A DNA stretch of 64,000 bases from Ktedonobacteraceae bacterium (GTDB taxonomy: Bacteria; Chloroflexota; Ktedonobacteria; Ktedonobacterales; Ktedonobacteraceae). The notes under the pieces are model-generated. The model saw only the letters and a program-made list of their open reading frames with translations, had not been told where the DNA came from and ran no database searches. A program made the position numbers and the translations under genes. Positions 44,502 through 53,504 of the stretch are shown here, piece by piece. Location of the stretch: contig DASRBN010000037.1 in assembly GCA_035653615.1 (NCBI GenBank), positions 187,736 through 251,735 of the forward strand, read 5' to 3'. Positions within the stretch are counted from its first letter, which is position 1; every line of letters begins with the position of its first letter.

Positions 44502-45167
44502 TTGCAAGTACGTCAGTACATAAGTACGTCAGTACAACAGTTACACGTAAAGCGTTTTGTAGGTAAGTTCACGATAGTTTTCATGGCTTTGCTAAGCCTG
44601 TGCGCAGTGTTCGGTCTGAACGTTCCGGGCGCGCAAGCCAAAGACAGGACTGCCTGTTCGGGAAGTGATCAGGCATATACTGTTGCCGGCGGGGATACAC
44701 TCAGTGAAATCGCCAGCCGCTATGGTACGAGCTGGTCGACCCTTGCATCCTACAACAGTATCGCCGATCCCAACCTGATCTTCGTCAATCAGGTGGTCTG
44801 TATTCCTGCAGGTGGTTCTGGAAGTGTAAGCCAGCCACAATCGACCACCCCCTCAAATAGCTCACAGCCACAGGCACCACAGGGTGGGAGCGTTGCAAGT
44901 ATGATTGACCAGGTTTTTGGACCGTATGCAGCAGCTGCGATGAATGTTGCAATGTGTGAGTCCGGTTTGAATCCCGGCGCCACGAATCCGATATCCATCG
45001 CTGGTAGCCACGCGGCCGGAGTCTTCCAGATACTCTATCCGAGCACCTGGGACGGAACTTCGGAAGCGGCCAGTTCTCCTTACGATGCCTGGTCTAACAT
45101 CGTCGCGGCATATGAAATATTTGCGCGCGATGGCTATAGCTGGCGCGAGTGGACATGCCAGCCTTGA
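44502..45167 (+). CDS. Secreted LysM protein with lysozyme-like (transglycosylase) domain
   Basis: The frame is open from a GTG at 44439, but a TTG at 44502 has AAGGA 6 nt upstream and gives a clean signal peptide (FTIVFMALLSLCAVFGLNVP, cleavage after AQA). Then a LysM repeat (AYTVAGGDTLSEIASRYGTS ... NQVVCIPAG), a Gln/Ser/Pro linker, and a C-terminal domain of about 75 residues (AAMNVAMCESGLNPGATNP, AAGVFQILYPSTWDG, PYDAWSNIVAAYEIF, WREWTC) of the resuscitation-promoting/transglycosylase type, with Glu in CESG as the likely catalytic acid. Cuts or remodels peptidoglycan outside the cell. Confidence 0.85.
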   Translation: MQVRQYISTSVQQLHVKRFVGKFTIVFMALLSLCAVFGLNVPGAQAKDRTACSGSDQAYTVAGGDTLSEIASRYGTSWSTLASYNSIADPNLIFVNQVVCIPAGGSGSVSQPQSTTPSNSSQPQAPQGGSVASMIDQVFGPYAAAAMNVAMCESGLNPGATNPISIAGSHAAGVFQILYPSTWDGTSEAASSPYDAWSNIVAAYEIFARDGYSWREWTCQP

Positions 45168-45238
45168 TCATGTAGAGCGCTGGCGGGAGAAAGTAGTATA
45201 TCTGCAACTTGCGTGCCTACCGGGTAAAAAAACAAAAA

Positions 45239-45308
45239 GTCAGGTTTGCAAGCCTGACAAGGCAGAGAGAAAGCCCGGAGTACTCAATACTCCAGGCTTT
45301 CTCTCTGC
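45239..45308. terminator. Double hairpin between convergent genes
   Basis: Hairpin 1 GTCAGGTTTGCAAGCCTGAC (45239-45258), hairpin 2 with perfect 14-bp arms GCAGAGAGAAAGCC/GGCTTTCTCTCTGC (45262-45308). It sits between the LysM protein gene and the facing carboxypeptidase gene, a fitting place for a bidirectional terminator, though T-runs are poor. Confidence 0.65.
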
Positions 45309-45314
45309 TCAAGG

Positions 45315-47009
45315 CTACCTGGTCTGGCATACATGAGATGTCAGATCGCACTGAATAACAGCGTGCTGGAACTGCTGGCTGGTACTGGGTCCGCTAGAGA
45401 GCGTAGGGAGCCTTACCGGATAACCAAAGCTGCCCAGGCCGCCGTGTTTATCGAAATAGTCCATAATCAGGCCGGAGATACTGTAGCCGGTATAGATGTA
45501 GTAGCGGCCGTGGTCGGCGGTTGGTATGGTATTCGTCTGCTTGTCACGCGCGAAGTAGTTCCACAGATTATCGTAGGGAATGGGATTGCTCGGTGAGTCC
45601 AGGTCGTGAGGCGAAATCCACTTGAATGAATCGAGGCCCCAGTTCATCAAGTCGCGCATATCCGTCCACCAATCAACAGTATGCATCACGACTCCAATCA
45701 GGTGGTGATGATTGCGGGTAACCGACATCACCTGAATGAAATCAGATTGCCCATCATAGCCCGTTTTTCCGCCATCGGTGCCTGGATACCACCACAGGAA
45801 CTGGTTTTCATTGAGCAGTAGCCGCACCGGATGATTTCCTCCCTGTGGAATCTGATGCACCGTCTCACCGCTCATCTTATGCAAGACCGGCAAACTCATG
45901 CTGTATTTGCCTAGAATTGCCAGGTCATGGGCGCACGAATACTGACCCGCTTGCAATAGCCCGTGTGGATTCATAAAGTGCGTGTCGTTCATGCCGAGCT
46001 GGTGCGCTTTCTGATTCATCTCGGCGACAAAATTTTGCACATTACCCGCGAGCGCATCGGCTATCACAATCGCGGCGTCGTTGCCAGAAACGAAAAGCAG
46101 GCCATAAAGTATGTCGCGTAGTGTATACGTTTCCCCTTTTTTCACGCCGAACAGGGCGCTATCGGCGCTCAACTTGCTGATATCGCGTTCCATAGCGGCG
46201 TTGATAGTGATTTTCTGATCAAGATTGCCGTGTTCGATGGCAAGGGAGGCTGTCATCAATTTCGTTGTACTCAGCATGGGCAGGTGCGTGAAAGGGTTGT
46301 AGGCGTACAGCGTGACGCCTGTATCCGCGTCAAGCAGATACGCGGATTGCGCGAAGACAGGCGGGGCAGGATGATCAGTATCCTGCGGCATAATGACGAG
46401 TTCATGCGCGTTCAATGGTACCTGCGATACACCCGTAATAGACTGGCCATTTCCATTCTGCGCGTTATTCTGGTTCACGCCTGTAGAAGAGTGGCTGGCG
46501 TTGACAAGTACCGGTGTGAGAATGAGTACAATTAAAGCCAGTACTCCAATAATTATGGCGGCAGGATTATGACGTAGCGCGTAGACCTGGTCAAGATACG
46601 AGTGTTGAAAGCGAAACCGGCGTGGAGCTGCTCTTTGAATCTTCGTATACCTGGCCGGTGAATATGTCGCTTGCCGGCCAGGAGAGGATGCAGAATCAGG
46701 AACCTGCACCTGCCTGGGAGCTATCATACGTTTTTCTGTTGAAGGCTCAGCGATGCCTCTATCTTCGCTGAGCCTCTTTTTACGAGATGCCGTCCCTTGT
46801 GTCGTCTGATGAAGCTGATCAGTCTGCTGCTGATCAAGGTAGCGGGTGGCCCGTCTAATTCTGGGAATTTCGGGATGCTCATCGGCATAATAGTCTATTG
46901 CCGGTCGTTTGGGGATGACAACGCGCCTGCGATGAGAAGCAGGATACATGTTTTCCAAAGGCTCACGTTCTTCGTCATCCTGTTCTTGTGGAGGTGGTTT
47001 ATATGGCAA
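45315..47009 (-). CDS. D-alanyl-D-alanine carboxypeptidase (PBP5/DacA-like), type II membrane protein
   Basis: 564 residues. About 150 residues of charged, disordered cytoplasmic tail, one membrane helix (about 152-172, AAIIIGVLALIVLILTPVLV), then a serine peptidase S11 domain with all three motifs: STTK (in LPMLSTTKLMTAS), SGN (in LFVSGNDAAIVIAD) and KTG (in GGKTGYDGQSDF). Beyond it about 90 residues unlike standard PBP5, including LGSFGYP, which resembles LGFP/cell-wall-anchor repeats. Trims the stem peptide of peptidoglycan outside the membrane. The cytoplasmic extension is unusual for this family. Confidence 0.9.
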   Translation of the reverse strand: MPYKPPPQEQDDEEREPLENMYPASHRRRVVIPKRPAIDYYADEHPEIPRIRRATRYLDQQQTDQLHQTTQGTASRKKRLSEDRGIAEPSTEKRMIAPRQVQVPDSASSPGRQATYSPARYTKIQRAAPRRFRFQHSYLDQVYALRHNPAAIIIGVLALIVLILTPVLVNASHSSTGVNQNNAQNGNGQSITGVSQVPLNAHELVIMPQDTDHPAPPVFAQSAYLLDADTGVTLYAYNPFTHLPMLSTTKLMTASLAIEHGNLDQKITINAAMERDISKLSADSALFGVKKGETYTLRDILYGLLFVSGNDAAIVIADALAGNVQNFVAEMNQKAHQLGMNDTHFMNPHGLLQAGQYSCAHDLAILGKYSMSLPVLHKMSGETVHQIPQGGNHPVRLLLNENQFLWWYPGTDGGKTGYDGQSDFIQVMSVTRNHHHLIGVVMHTVDWWTDMRDLMNWGLDSFKWISPHDLDSPSNPIPYDNLWNYFARDKQTNTIPTADHGRYYIYTGYSISGLIMDYFDKHGGLGSFGYPVRLPTLSSGPSTSQQFQHAVIQCDLTSHVCQTR

Positions 47010-47105
47010 GGCTATTATCTCCGTCTAGCCAGATATTCACTACGGTCAGAGATCTGCTCCTGATTCAAACACTAATCCCAGATGAGCAGGTTATACTGAC
47101 TCATC

Positions 47106-47147
47106 GAATAAAATGCCTGGATTAAACCGGGTCCAGGCATTTTATTC
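47106..47147. terminator. Bidirectional intrinsic terminator
   Basis: GAATAAAATGCCTGGA and its complement around a 10-nt loop. Each strand ends its arm with a T-rich run (ATTTTATTC). It separates the coiled-coil protein gene from the carboxypeptidase gene downstream on the same strand. Confidence 0.85.
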
Positions 47148-47163
47148 TTAGCGAGAAAGATGA

Positions 47164-47685
47164 TTAATCCTGGTTGGATGTAGGGATAAGCCTGTTGAGC
47201 AAGAGCAAGATCTGATCAAACTTCTTATCTTGCTCCTCAAACCTGCTATTCATAGTCTGCTCAAGCGACCCAATGCGGCCGTCGAGTGCCTCGACCTTGA
47301 GTTCAAGCGACCCAATGCGGCCGTCGAGCGCCTCGACGTTGTGTTCGAGGGTACCGATGCGCGTGTCGAGTGCCTCGACGTTGTGTTCGAGGGTGCCAAT
47401 GTTGCCCTCAAGTCCACTCACCCTCTGTTCAAGCGCCTCGAATCGCCTGTTGACCCCTTGTTCGAAGGTATGGAGATGGTTGTCTAAGGTAAGAACATGA
47501 TCGTCTAAGGCATGGACGTGGCCGCTAAGGTCAGCAAGCTTCAACTTGACTTCCCGTAAGTCCTCCTCTTGCTTGATCGCCATCCCCAGCAATATTGTTT
47601 CGTGATGGTAAATATCCCAGATGCCCCGGTTTAAGACTGTAACTGTTTGCTCTAACATGGAAATTCTTTCCTCTTGAGCCGGCAT
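47164..47685 (-). CDS. Coiled-coil protein with 14-residue repeats
   Basis: 173 residues, almost entirely coiled coil. The middle carries near-identical 14-residue units of two heptads (IGTLEHNVEALDTR, IGTLEHNVEALDGR, IGSLELKVEALDGR, IGSLEQ...), and the DNA is a 42-bp tandem repeat at about 47270-47400. Neither signal peptide nor membrane segment. Architecture resembles the DUF1640-like and tail-fibre trimer stalks, but no enzymatic domain is present. Repeat number may vary between strains through slippage. Confidence 0.7.
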   Translation of the reverse strand: MPAQEERISMLEQTVTVLNRGIWDIYHHETILLGMAIKQEEDLREVKLKLADLSGHVHALDDHVLTLDNHLHTFEQGVNRRFEALEQRVSGLEGNIGTLEHNVEALDTRIGTLEHNVEALDGRIGSLELKVEALDGRIGSLEQTMNSRFEEQDKKFDQILLLLNRLIPTSNQD

Positions 47686-47960
47686 AGACCCATCCTTTCT
47701 GGTCTAACAAGCCGTACCTCTGGGGGAATTATAACACAACTCCGCTAGCCAGAGGAACGTCTATTATTTCAAATACGTCTTGCAGCGCTAAAAGCGGAAA
47801 GAAAATCGGGGGCAATTTTTGGTCCCCTCATTGAGTTGGTCAACTATTACGACGGGATGTTGTGTTCTATAGCGTTTTTGCCCTTGACGATCATCGTTTC
47901 GCGTGCTACTCTGCCAACATCGGTTAACCTCAAGATTGCAGGGAGCAAGGAGTTTGCATC

Positions 47961-48782
47961 ATGCATCTAAGAACGGCAGTGATTCAACTGAACTCGCGGG
48001 ATAATCCTGCTGAGAACCTGGCCAACGTAGAGCGTTTCCTCGATCAAGCTGCTGGCATGGGCGCTCAATTCGCCGGCCTCCCCGAATACTGGTCCTATCT
48101 CGGCCCCTACTCTGGCTTTGATGGAGTCGCGCAGAGCATCCCCGGCCCCTTTATCGAACGCCTGCAGGAGAAGGCGCGCAGGCATAAGATGATTGTGCAT
48201 GGCGGCAGCATTGTCGAGCGTCACCCCGAAATTGCCGGCAAGTTTTACAACACGTCGGTGTTGATCGACCGCGATGGCGAAATTATTGCTCGCTATCGCA
48301 AAATCCATCTTTTTGATGTCAATCTGACCAATGGCGAGAAGCATTACGAATCCGAGCGCATCGTGCCTGGGAACGAAATCGTCACCGCGAAGATCGATGG
48401 CATCACCTTTGGGCTGGCTATCTGTTACGACCTGCGTTTCCCCGAACTCACGCGCTTGCTGGCGCTGCGTGGCGCGCAGATTCTGATGATGCCTGCCGGT
48501 TTTACCCTGCATACCGGTCGGGATCATTGGGAGGTCTTGTTGCGCGCCCGTGCCATCGAAAATCTCTGCTATGTAGTTGCCCCGGCACAGGTTGGCACTT
48601 ATCCTCCCAACAAGCAGTGTTTCGGACGTTCGATGATTGTAGACCCGTGGGGCCTGGTGCTGGCACAGGCGCAGGACACGCCGGGAGTCATCATGGCCGA
48701 TCTCGATCTGACGCGCATCGACCATGCTCGTGCGCAGATTCCTTGCCTCGAAAATCGTAGACCCGAAGCGTATTCCTGGTAA
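47961..48782 (+). CDS. Carbon-nitrogen hydrolase (nitrilase superfamily, Nit1-type)
   Basis: 273 residues, the usual size. Triad visible: Glu in AGLPEYWSYLG, Lys in ARYRKIHLFDVNL, Cys in LAICYDLRFPELTRLLALRG. The RKIHLFDV and CYDLRFPEL signatures are typical of the Nit1 branch, whose members hydrolyse deaminated glutathione or omega-amides. Cytoplasmic. Start ATG 47961 follows AGGGAGCAAGGAG. Lies 130 bp before the glutamine synthetase-like gene on the same strand, so both may handle amides, but no shared pathway is proven. Confidence 0.9.
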   Translation: MHLRTAVIQLNSRDNPAENLANVERFLDQAAGMGAQFAGLPEYWSYLGPYSGFDGVAQSIPGPFIERLQEKARRHKMIVHGGSIVERHPEIAGKFYNTSVLIDRDGEIIARYRKIHLFDVNLTNGEKHYESERIVPGNEIVTAKIDGITFGLAICYDLRFPELTRLLALRGAQILMMPAGFTLHTGRDHWEVLLRARAIENLCYVVAPAQVGTYPPNKQCFGRSMIVDPWGLVLAQAQDTPGVIMADLDLTRIDHARAQIPCLENRRPEAYSW

Positions 48783-48799
48783 TTGAAAGCGAAAGGAAC

Positions 48800-48886
48800 A
48801 ACACCCGTGTTGCGTCCAGTAGGGACAGGAACAAGTCCCTGTCCGCTGCCGGTGATTGCGAACGAAAAAGGTAACACCCGTGTTGC
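48800..48886 (+). promoter_or_regulatory. Twin AACACCCGTGTTGC boxes upstream of the GS-like gene
   Basis: Two identical 14-bp boxes at 48800-48813 and 48873-48886, each holding the palindrome AACAC-CC-GTGTT. They lie 73 bp apart between the amidase and the GS-like gene, with AGGGACAGG...CCTGTCC repeat sequence between them. Candidate operators, or remnants of a local duplication; GCGAACG/GCGAAAG also repeats before each box. Confidence 0.4.
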
Positions 48887-48915
48887 TCCGAGTAAAAGAA
48901 AGGATGAACAGGCTC

Positions 48916-50301
48916 ATGGACATTGCTGAGGCCAAAAAATTTCTTGACGACAACAAGATCGAGTACGTCAAAATTGGCACGCCCGATATCGAGGGCGTCT
49001 TTCGTGGCAAGCGTGTCGCGGTGAAGCACTTCTTGAACTCGTTGGAGGAGGGGTTCGCGCAGTGCGACGTGATCTTTGGCTGGGATATCGCGGAAACGGT
49101 GCTGCCCAACCTCAAAGTAAGCAACTGGGAGCGAGGCTTCGCCGATATTGTCATGAAGCCTGATCTCTCTACGCTTGTTCTTGTGCCGTGGGAAGAGAAT
49201 GTGGCCTCCTGTATTTGTGATATATGGACTGAGCATGGCGAGCCCGTCACCGTTTCCCCCCGTTATGTCCTCAATACTGTGCTAGAGCGAGCGCGTGCGA
49301 TGGGCTACGAAGCTATGGCGGCTTCTGAATTGGAGTTTCGCTTCTTCCGTGAAAACCAGATGTCGCTACGTGAGAAGGATTTCGGCCCCAACCTGACTCC
49401 GCTAAATCCGGGCTTCAACTGCTACTCGATCAGTCAATCGAGCGCCGACGATCAACTGCTGGGGCGTATTGCGCGCATGATGAACGCGCACGGCGTTGAG
49501 ATTGAAGGCTACAACCGTGAGCATGGCCCCGGTATGTATGAGATGAACATTCGCTATGCCAATGCGCTCATGGCCGGCGACCGGACGATGCTCTTCAAGA
49601 CCGGTGTCAAGGAAATCTGCTATCAGATGGGCTATAGCGCCACATTCATGGCGAAGTGGAACGACCAGGAAGACGGCAGCAGCGGCCATTCGCACATGAG
49701 CCTGTGGGATCGCAACCTGGAACGCAACCTCTTCTGGGATGAAAGTGCCGAGGGACACATGTCTGCGACCATGCGGCAGTTCCTGGCCGGGGTGCTGGAA
49801 AAACTACCGGAACTCATGGCCCTCTACGCGCCTATCATCAACTCCTATAAACGCTACGTCGAGGGAACCTGGGCGCCCTTGAACACGACCTGGGGCATGG
49901 ACAACCGCACCTGTTCGATTCGTATCATCAATAACGGCTCGCGCGCAATCCGTATCGAGAATCGCGTGCCGGGCGCGGATGCCAACTTCTACCTTGTCTT
50001 CGCCGCCATGCTTGCCAGTGGACTCGACGGCATTGAGCGCAAATTAGAACTGCCGGAGCGTCTCGACGGCAATGCCTATGATGAAGCCACCGTTGCCAGG
50101 GCCATCGAGAGAGGCCATATTCGCCCGCTGGCCCGCAATCTCGCGGCGGCCACAGACCTGCTGGAGAACAGCGCGTTTGCCCGCGAGGCCCTGGGAGAGG
50201 AATTCGTCGAGCATTTTGTGGCAACACGCCGCTGGGAAGTCAAAGAGTACGAAAAGGCCGTCACCAACTGGGATCGCCGTCGCTACTTTGAATTGATCTG
50301 A
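48916..50301 (+). CDS. Glutamine synthetase-family ligase (gamma-glutamylation type)
   Basis: 461 residues from ATG 48916; ATG 48904 is 12 nt upstream but has no ribosome site at proper spacing. GS fold with the N-terminal beta-grasp (IEYVKIGTPDIEGVFRGKR), active-site Glu in AASELEFRFF, YEMNIRYANALMAGD, the ATP-loop SSGHSHMSLWDR and RIENRVPGADANFYL. The adenylylation Tyr segment of GlnA I-beta is absent. The sequence is close to the GlnA-like gamma-glutamylpolyamine/ethanolamine synthetase group rather than ammonia-assimilating GlnA; substrate is not settled. Confidence 0.82.
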   Translation: MDIAEAKKFLDDNKIEYVKIGTPDIEGVFRGKRVAVKHFLNSLEEGFAQCDVIFGWDIAETVLPNLKVSNWERGFADIVMKPDLSTLVLVPWEENVASCICDIWTEHGEPVTVSPRYVLNTVLERARAMGYEAMAASELEFRFFRENQMSLREKDFGPNLTPLNPGFNCYSISQSSADDQLLGRIARMMNAHGVEIEGYNREHGPGMYEMNIRYANALMAGDRTMLFKTGVKEICYQMGYSATFMAKWNDQEDGSSGHSHMSLWDRNLERNLFWDESAEGHMSATMRQFLAGVLEKLPELMALYAPIINSYKRYVEGTWAPLNTTWGMDNRTCSIRIINNGSRAIRIENRVPGADANFYLVFAAMLASGLDGIERKLELPERLDGNAYDEATVARAIERGHIRPLARNLAAATDLLENSAFAREALGEEFVEHFVATRRWEVKEYEKAVTNWDRRRYFELI

Positions 50302-51998
50302 TCCTGGTGGTCAGGCTCCTCAAGCCAGCCATGCTCTTCGCGGAAATTCAGTCCCTGCTGCACAGCCTCTTCCGCTGTTAAATAAGGAAGGAGTTGCCCT
50401 TGCAGGGGCTGTTTCGCTTTATAGCGGCGCAGGTTTTCCTGCGCGCGCTCGGTCATCATGCGCAGTGCTACTACCGGGTCGTTCAGCGTTTCGTTCAAAT
50501 AGTTCCAGATGCGCTGCCCCTGTTCGATTTCCTCCGGCGCATGTTGCTGGTGAGTGAGCAGGCGCGAAAGAGTAAAAAGATCATCCTCGCTGACCAGCCC
50601 AAGGTGTTCGCCCATCAGCATCAAGCGCAAATCGAGCGCCAGGCCCGCGTTGAGTGTTGCGACATTCATCTCGGTATCATCACGCATGCCGCGATTATTC
50701 AGATTGGCAGAGCCGGCGGTCGTCCATATATCGTCGATGATAGCAACCTTGGCGTGAACATAGATAGGCCGGTAATGTATACCGTCCTCGCGCTGTGCGT
50801 ATGTCCCCAGGCAGAAGGCTTGCAGGCGCCCTTGAGCCGCGGCTTCGGGAGCCTCGGACCTGAGTCGCACCAGACCGGCATCCGTGAAGGCGCGACCGAG
50901 ATTGGGATGATCTGGCAGAATGATAGCCACGCTGGCGCCGCGTCGCAATGCCGCGCCTATCTCCACGATAATGCGCTCCATCTCAGGACTTTCGGTGCCC
51001 AGGAGAGGAAGATCGATGCCGGTATAGGCGCGTATCCAGAAATACTGGTTTTCCAGGTAGATGAAGTGCTGCGCGTTGCTCAACGCATTGGCGTACATCT
51101 GCGCAATTCCCTGAATGCCGGGATCGGGGTCAAAATTATAGGTATGTTCAGGAATGGTACGCGCCAGCTGCACAATGATCGTGCTTTTCAAAGGAGCAGC
51201 AGGTGGATGTTCGGGTATGAGCAAGGAGTCGTCCCAGTGACGGCGCTGTACTACATCGTTCCAGCGCTCGCGGATATTGCGCTCAACATCCCCGGCGGCC
51301 GGTCCTTCGATGATGGCATGTACGTCGTGCCATGGGTGTGGGCTGGTATTCTCGTGTGTGCGACGCAAAGGAGAGGCAAAAGAATGTATGGGCATATCCC
51401 AGCGGTCATAATCTCCATCCAGCTCGATCAAAAGGTCAATGCCACCTACGAATGCAATGTCGCCATCCACAACCGTCACCTTCTGGTGCAGCGACTCGAC
51501 CGGATGGTGTAACAGACCGCGCGAACTGTTATCAAGGATACAGGTCACGCCAACCTGTGTGAGTTGCTCATGAGCGGTTTTTGGATCGTAGTGCGCGGAA
51601 ACGATAGGAAGTTCGATACAATCCCACAGCAGCGCCCTCACATCGACACCCTTGCTGACCGCATAGCCAAGCACTGCCTGTACGGAAAGGTCGTGAGTCT
51701 GCCAGAACGCGATATCGGCCTCTTGCAGCCCTTCTGCCCGCAGCCAGGCCAGCAATGCTTCCTGCTCCGGGCTGCCATCAGGTCCGGCGCGGTGATCTTT
51801 GCCTCGCACAAGCTCCATCAGAGGCGTCATGCCCCAGTTACCGAGATAAATATAGTTGCGCGCCTTGAGGAAATGGAGGCACATCGTAAGCATCGTTGCA
51901 CGTCCATCAACAATATAGGTCACGCGTGAATCGGTGCGTACCGGAAAGTCACTCTCCGCCCACCAGTTGGCCGTCAATTGCTCTTCGGGGGTTGGCAT
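50283..51998 (-). CDS. Phospholipase D-like protein
   Basis: 571 residues, two HKD motifs: HQKVTVVDGDIAFVGGIDL (about residue 175) and HAKVAIIDDIWTTAGSANLN (about 430), the second followed by NRGMRDDTEMNVA. The pair would form one active site, hydrolysing or transferring phosphatidyl groups. No signal peptide. It resembles the eukaryote-like PLD group rather than cardiolipin synthase, since it lacks membrane helices. The last 19 bp overlap the convergent GS-like gene. Confidence 0.88.
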   Translation of the reverse strand: MPTPEEQLTANWWAESDFPVRTDSRVTYIVDGRATMLTMCLHFLKARNYIYLGNWGMTPLMELVRGKDHRAGPDGSPEQEALLAWLRAEGLQEADIAFWQTHDLSVQAVLGYAVSKGVDVRALLWDCIELPIVSAHYDPKTAHEQLTQVGVTCILDNSSRGLLHHPVESLHQKVTVVDGDIAFVGGIDLLIELDGDYDRWDMPIHSFASPLRRTHENTSPHPWHDVHAIIEGPAAGDVERNIRERWNDVVQRRHWDDSLLIPEHPPAAPLKSTIIVQLARTIPEHTYNFDPDPGIQGIAQMYANALSNAQHFIYLENQYFWIRAYTGIDLPLLGTESPEMERIIVEIGAALRRGASVAIILPDHPNLGRAFTDAGLVRLRSEAPEAAAQGRLQAFCLGTYAQREDGIHYRPIYVHAKVAIIDDIWTTAGSANLNNRGMRDDTEMNVATLNAGLALDLRLMLMGEHLGLVSEDDLFTLSRLLTHQQHAPEEIEQGQRIWNYLNETLNDPVVALRMMTERAQENLRRYKAKQPLQGQLLPYLTAEEAVQQGLNFREEHGWLEEPDHQDQINSK

Positions 51999-52208
51999 AT
52001 ACCATCACTCCTGCTAAATACACGACTTAAGTCAAAATACGTTGTTGGCGACTTGATTGTAGCATTGCCCGCCGTGTCTGGCAAGCATTGGGCAAGAACA
52101 TATTAGCCCAACATACCTACTCTCCTGGCAATCAGGTTCAGTTTATGCTAGCATTGACGAATATTGCTATAGATACTCCCTTTTCTATCTATTCAGAACG
52201 AGGTAGAC

Positions 52209-53375
52209 ATGTATACGGCTGAACGTCAAAGAGCGCAACCCTACTTGAATCAGGTGAGTGGCCCTTTGTATGAGCAATGGTACCTTTTACATCATCGCAT
52301 GGTACGTATCGTAACAAATCATCCCGCACTGGCCAACCAGGTGCGGCACTTTCTCTATTACGCGGAACCTCTGTCGGAATTTACCTACGACAATCCGGCG
52401 GACCTTCCTATAGATATACCTGAAGACCTGCTATGGCAGGCCGGCGAGCGCCTCCATCGCCCGGTAGCATTGACCTGCTACCTGTTCGAGACACGCCCGG
52501 ATGAGCCTTTTCCGCCGCCGCCGGCGCAGCCAAAACCGGAGGATGTCCAATGGGAGGAGATTACCGGTGTGGATGGCCCATTGCGCGCCCGCTGGAAAGA
52601 AGACCTGTTCCGCTTTCGTGAATACCAGCCGTGGCCGGGCGTTTCATCCCGCATCAGTTCGGTACTGCATAAGACCGACCTGTATGCGACCATCTTTATC
52701 GAGGATGTCAGCAAGTGCGCTCCCTGGTTTATCATGCGCTTCGTCTTTTACATGGTAATTGGCGCTATGCTGGGCAATAATGGCTTCGAGGTCGTTCACG
52801 CGGGCGCGGTCGCCCTGGACGAGGATGGCATCCTGATCGTTGGATCGCCCGCCAGTGGCAAAAGCACACTGGTGCTCGGTTGTATGCAGCTTGGTATGCA
52901 CCTGCTGGCCGATGATGTCCTCTTTCTGGGCAAAGACGATGGCATTGTCAAAGTCTATGCCTTTCCTGAAGACATCGGCATCCGCAAGGGTACCATCGAA
53001 ATGCTGGGAAACTACGAGTTTATCCAGGCCATTTCTCACGATGAACGGCAGAAACGCTTCGTGGATGTGCAGCGTTTCTTTCAGGGTCAATATAAAGGTT
53101 CATGCCCTGTACGCTTGATCGTCTTTCTCAATAAGAAGCAGAGAGAGGAGCAGTTTCGTGCCGAACCGCTCTCGGCGGCGCAGGCCGTAAGCGTACTCAT
53201 GCAGGAATTCATTTCGCACGAGCAGGCCAAAGAGGGCGAAGCAGACTTTATGTTCGACATCTTCAGCGATACAGCGGCCCAGGCTCCTGCCTATCGCCTC
53301 TTCCTCAGCCCAGATGTGCATGAGAATGCGCGGCAGGTGCGAGATTTATTAGAAAGACACATCGTGAATCGGTAA
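52209..53375 (+). CDS. HPr kinase-like P-loop protein
   Basis: 388 residues. The C-terminal half has the HprK fold: NNGFEVVHAGAVALDEDGIL, Walker A VGSPASGKSTLVLG, then HLLADDVLFLGKDDGIVKVY, where the acidic pair matches the HprK signature, and FPEDIGIRKG. The N-terminal 170 residues are not the usual HprK N-domain. Stand-alone HprK-like proteins of this build are common in peptide-modification loci and in Actinobacteria and Chloroflexota, with unknown targets. ATG 52209 has GAGGTAG upstream. No HPr gene is near. The peptide locus begins 130 bp further on the other strand, so a link is possible but unproven. Confidence 0.7.
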   Translation: MYTAERQRAQPYLNQVSGPLYEQWYLLHHRMVRIVTNHPALANQVRHFLYYAEPLSEFTYDNPADLPIDIPEDLLWQAGERLHRPVALTCYLFETRPDEPFPPPPAQPKPEDVQWEEITGVDGPLRARWKEDLFRFREYQPWPGVSSRISSVLHKTDLYATIFIEDVSKCAPWFIMRFVFYMVIGAMLGNNGFEVVHAGAVALDEDGILIVGSPASGKSTLVLGCMQLGMHLLADDVLFLGKDDGIVKVYAFPEDIGIRKGTIEMLGNYEFIQAISHDERQKRFVDVQRFFQGQYKGSCPVRLIVFLNKKQREEQFRAEPLSAAQAVSVLMQEFISHEQAKEGEADFMFDIFSDTAAQAPAYRLFLSPDVHENARQVRDLLERHIVNR

Positions 53376-53397
53376 TACATACCGGCGAGTGAGTCCC

Positions 53398-53438
53398 GTA
53401 GGGGCCGATTGATCGCGCCCACCGCCGATTGATCGGCC
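53398..53438 (+). repeat. Dispersed repeat family A
   Basis: Full 41-bp copy (GTAGGGGCCGATTGATCGCG...) between the HprK-like gene and the convergent ABC ATPase gene. Confidence 0.8.
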
Positions 53439-53504
53439 CGCGTGCATTCCCACCGTATTGCGGTCAAGTGCATCATCTGGCCCTTACCTCACGCACCGGT
53501 ATGT

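Noticed and set aside
47270-47400. Tandem repeat considered as a CRISPR array
   Set aside because: Units are contiguous 42-bp blocks without spacers and encode heptads in frame.
47967-49250. 427-codon open frame antisense to the amidase and GS-like genes
   Set aside because: Crosses two well-supported genes on the other strand; no family features.
50394-51512. 372-codon open frame antisense to the phospholipase D-like gene
   Set aside because: The minus-strand gene has both HKD motifs; this frame has none.
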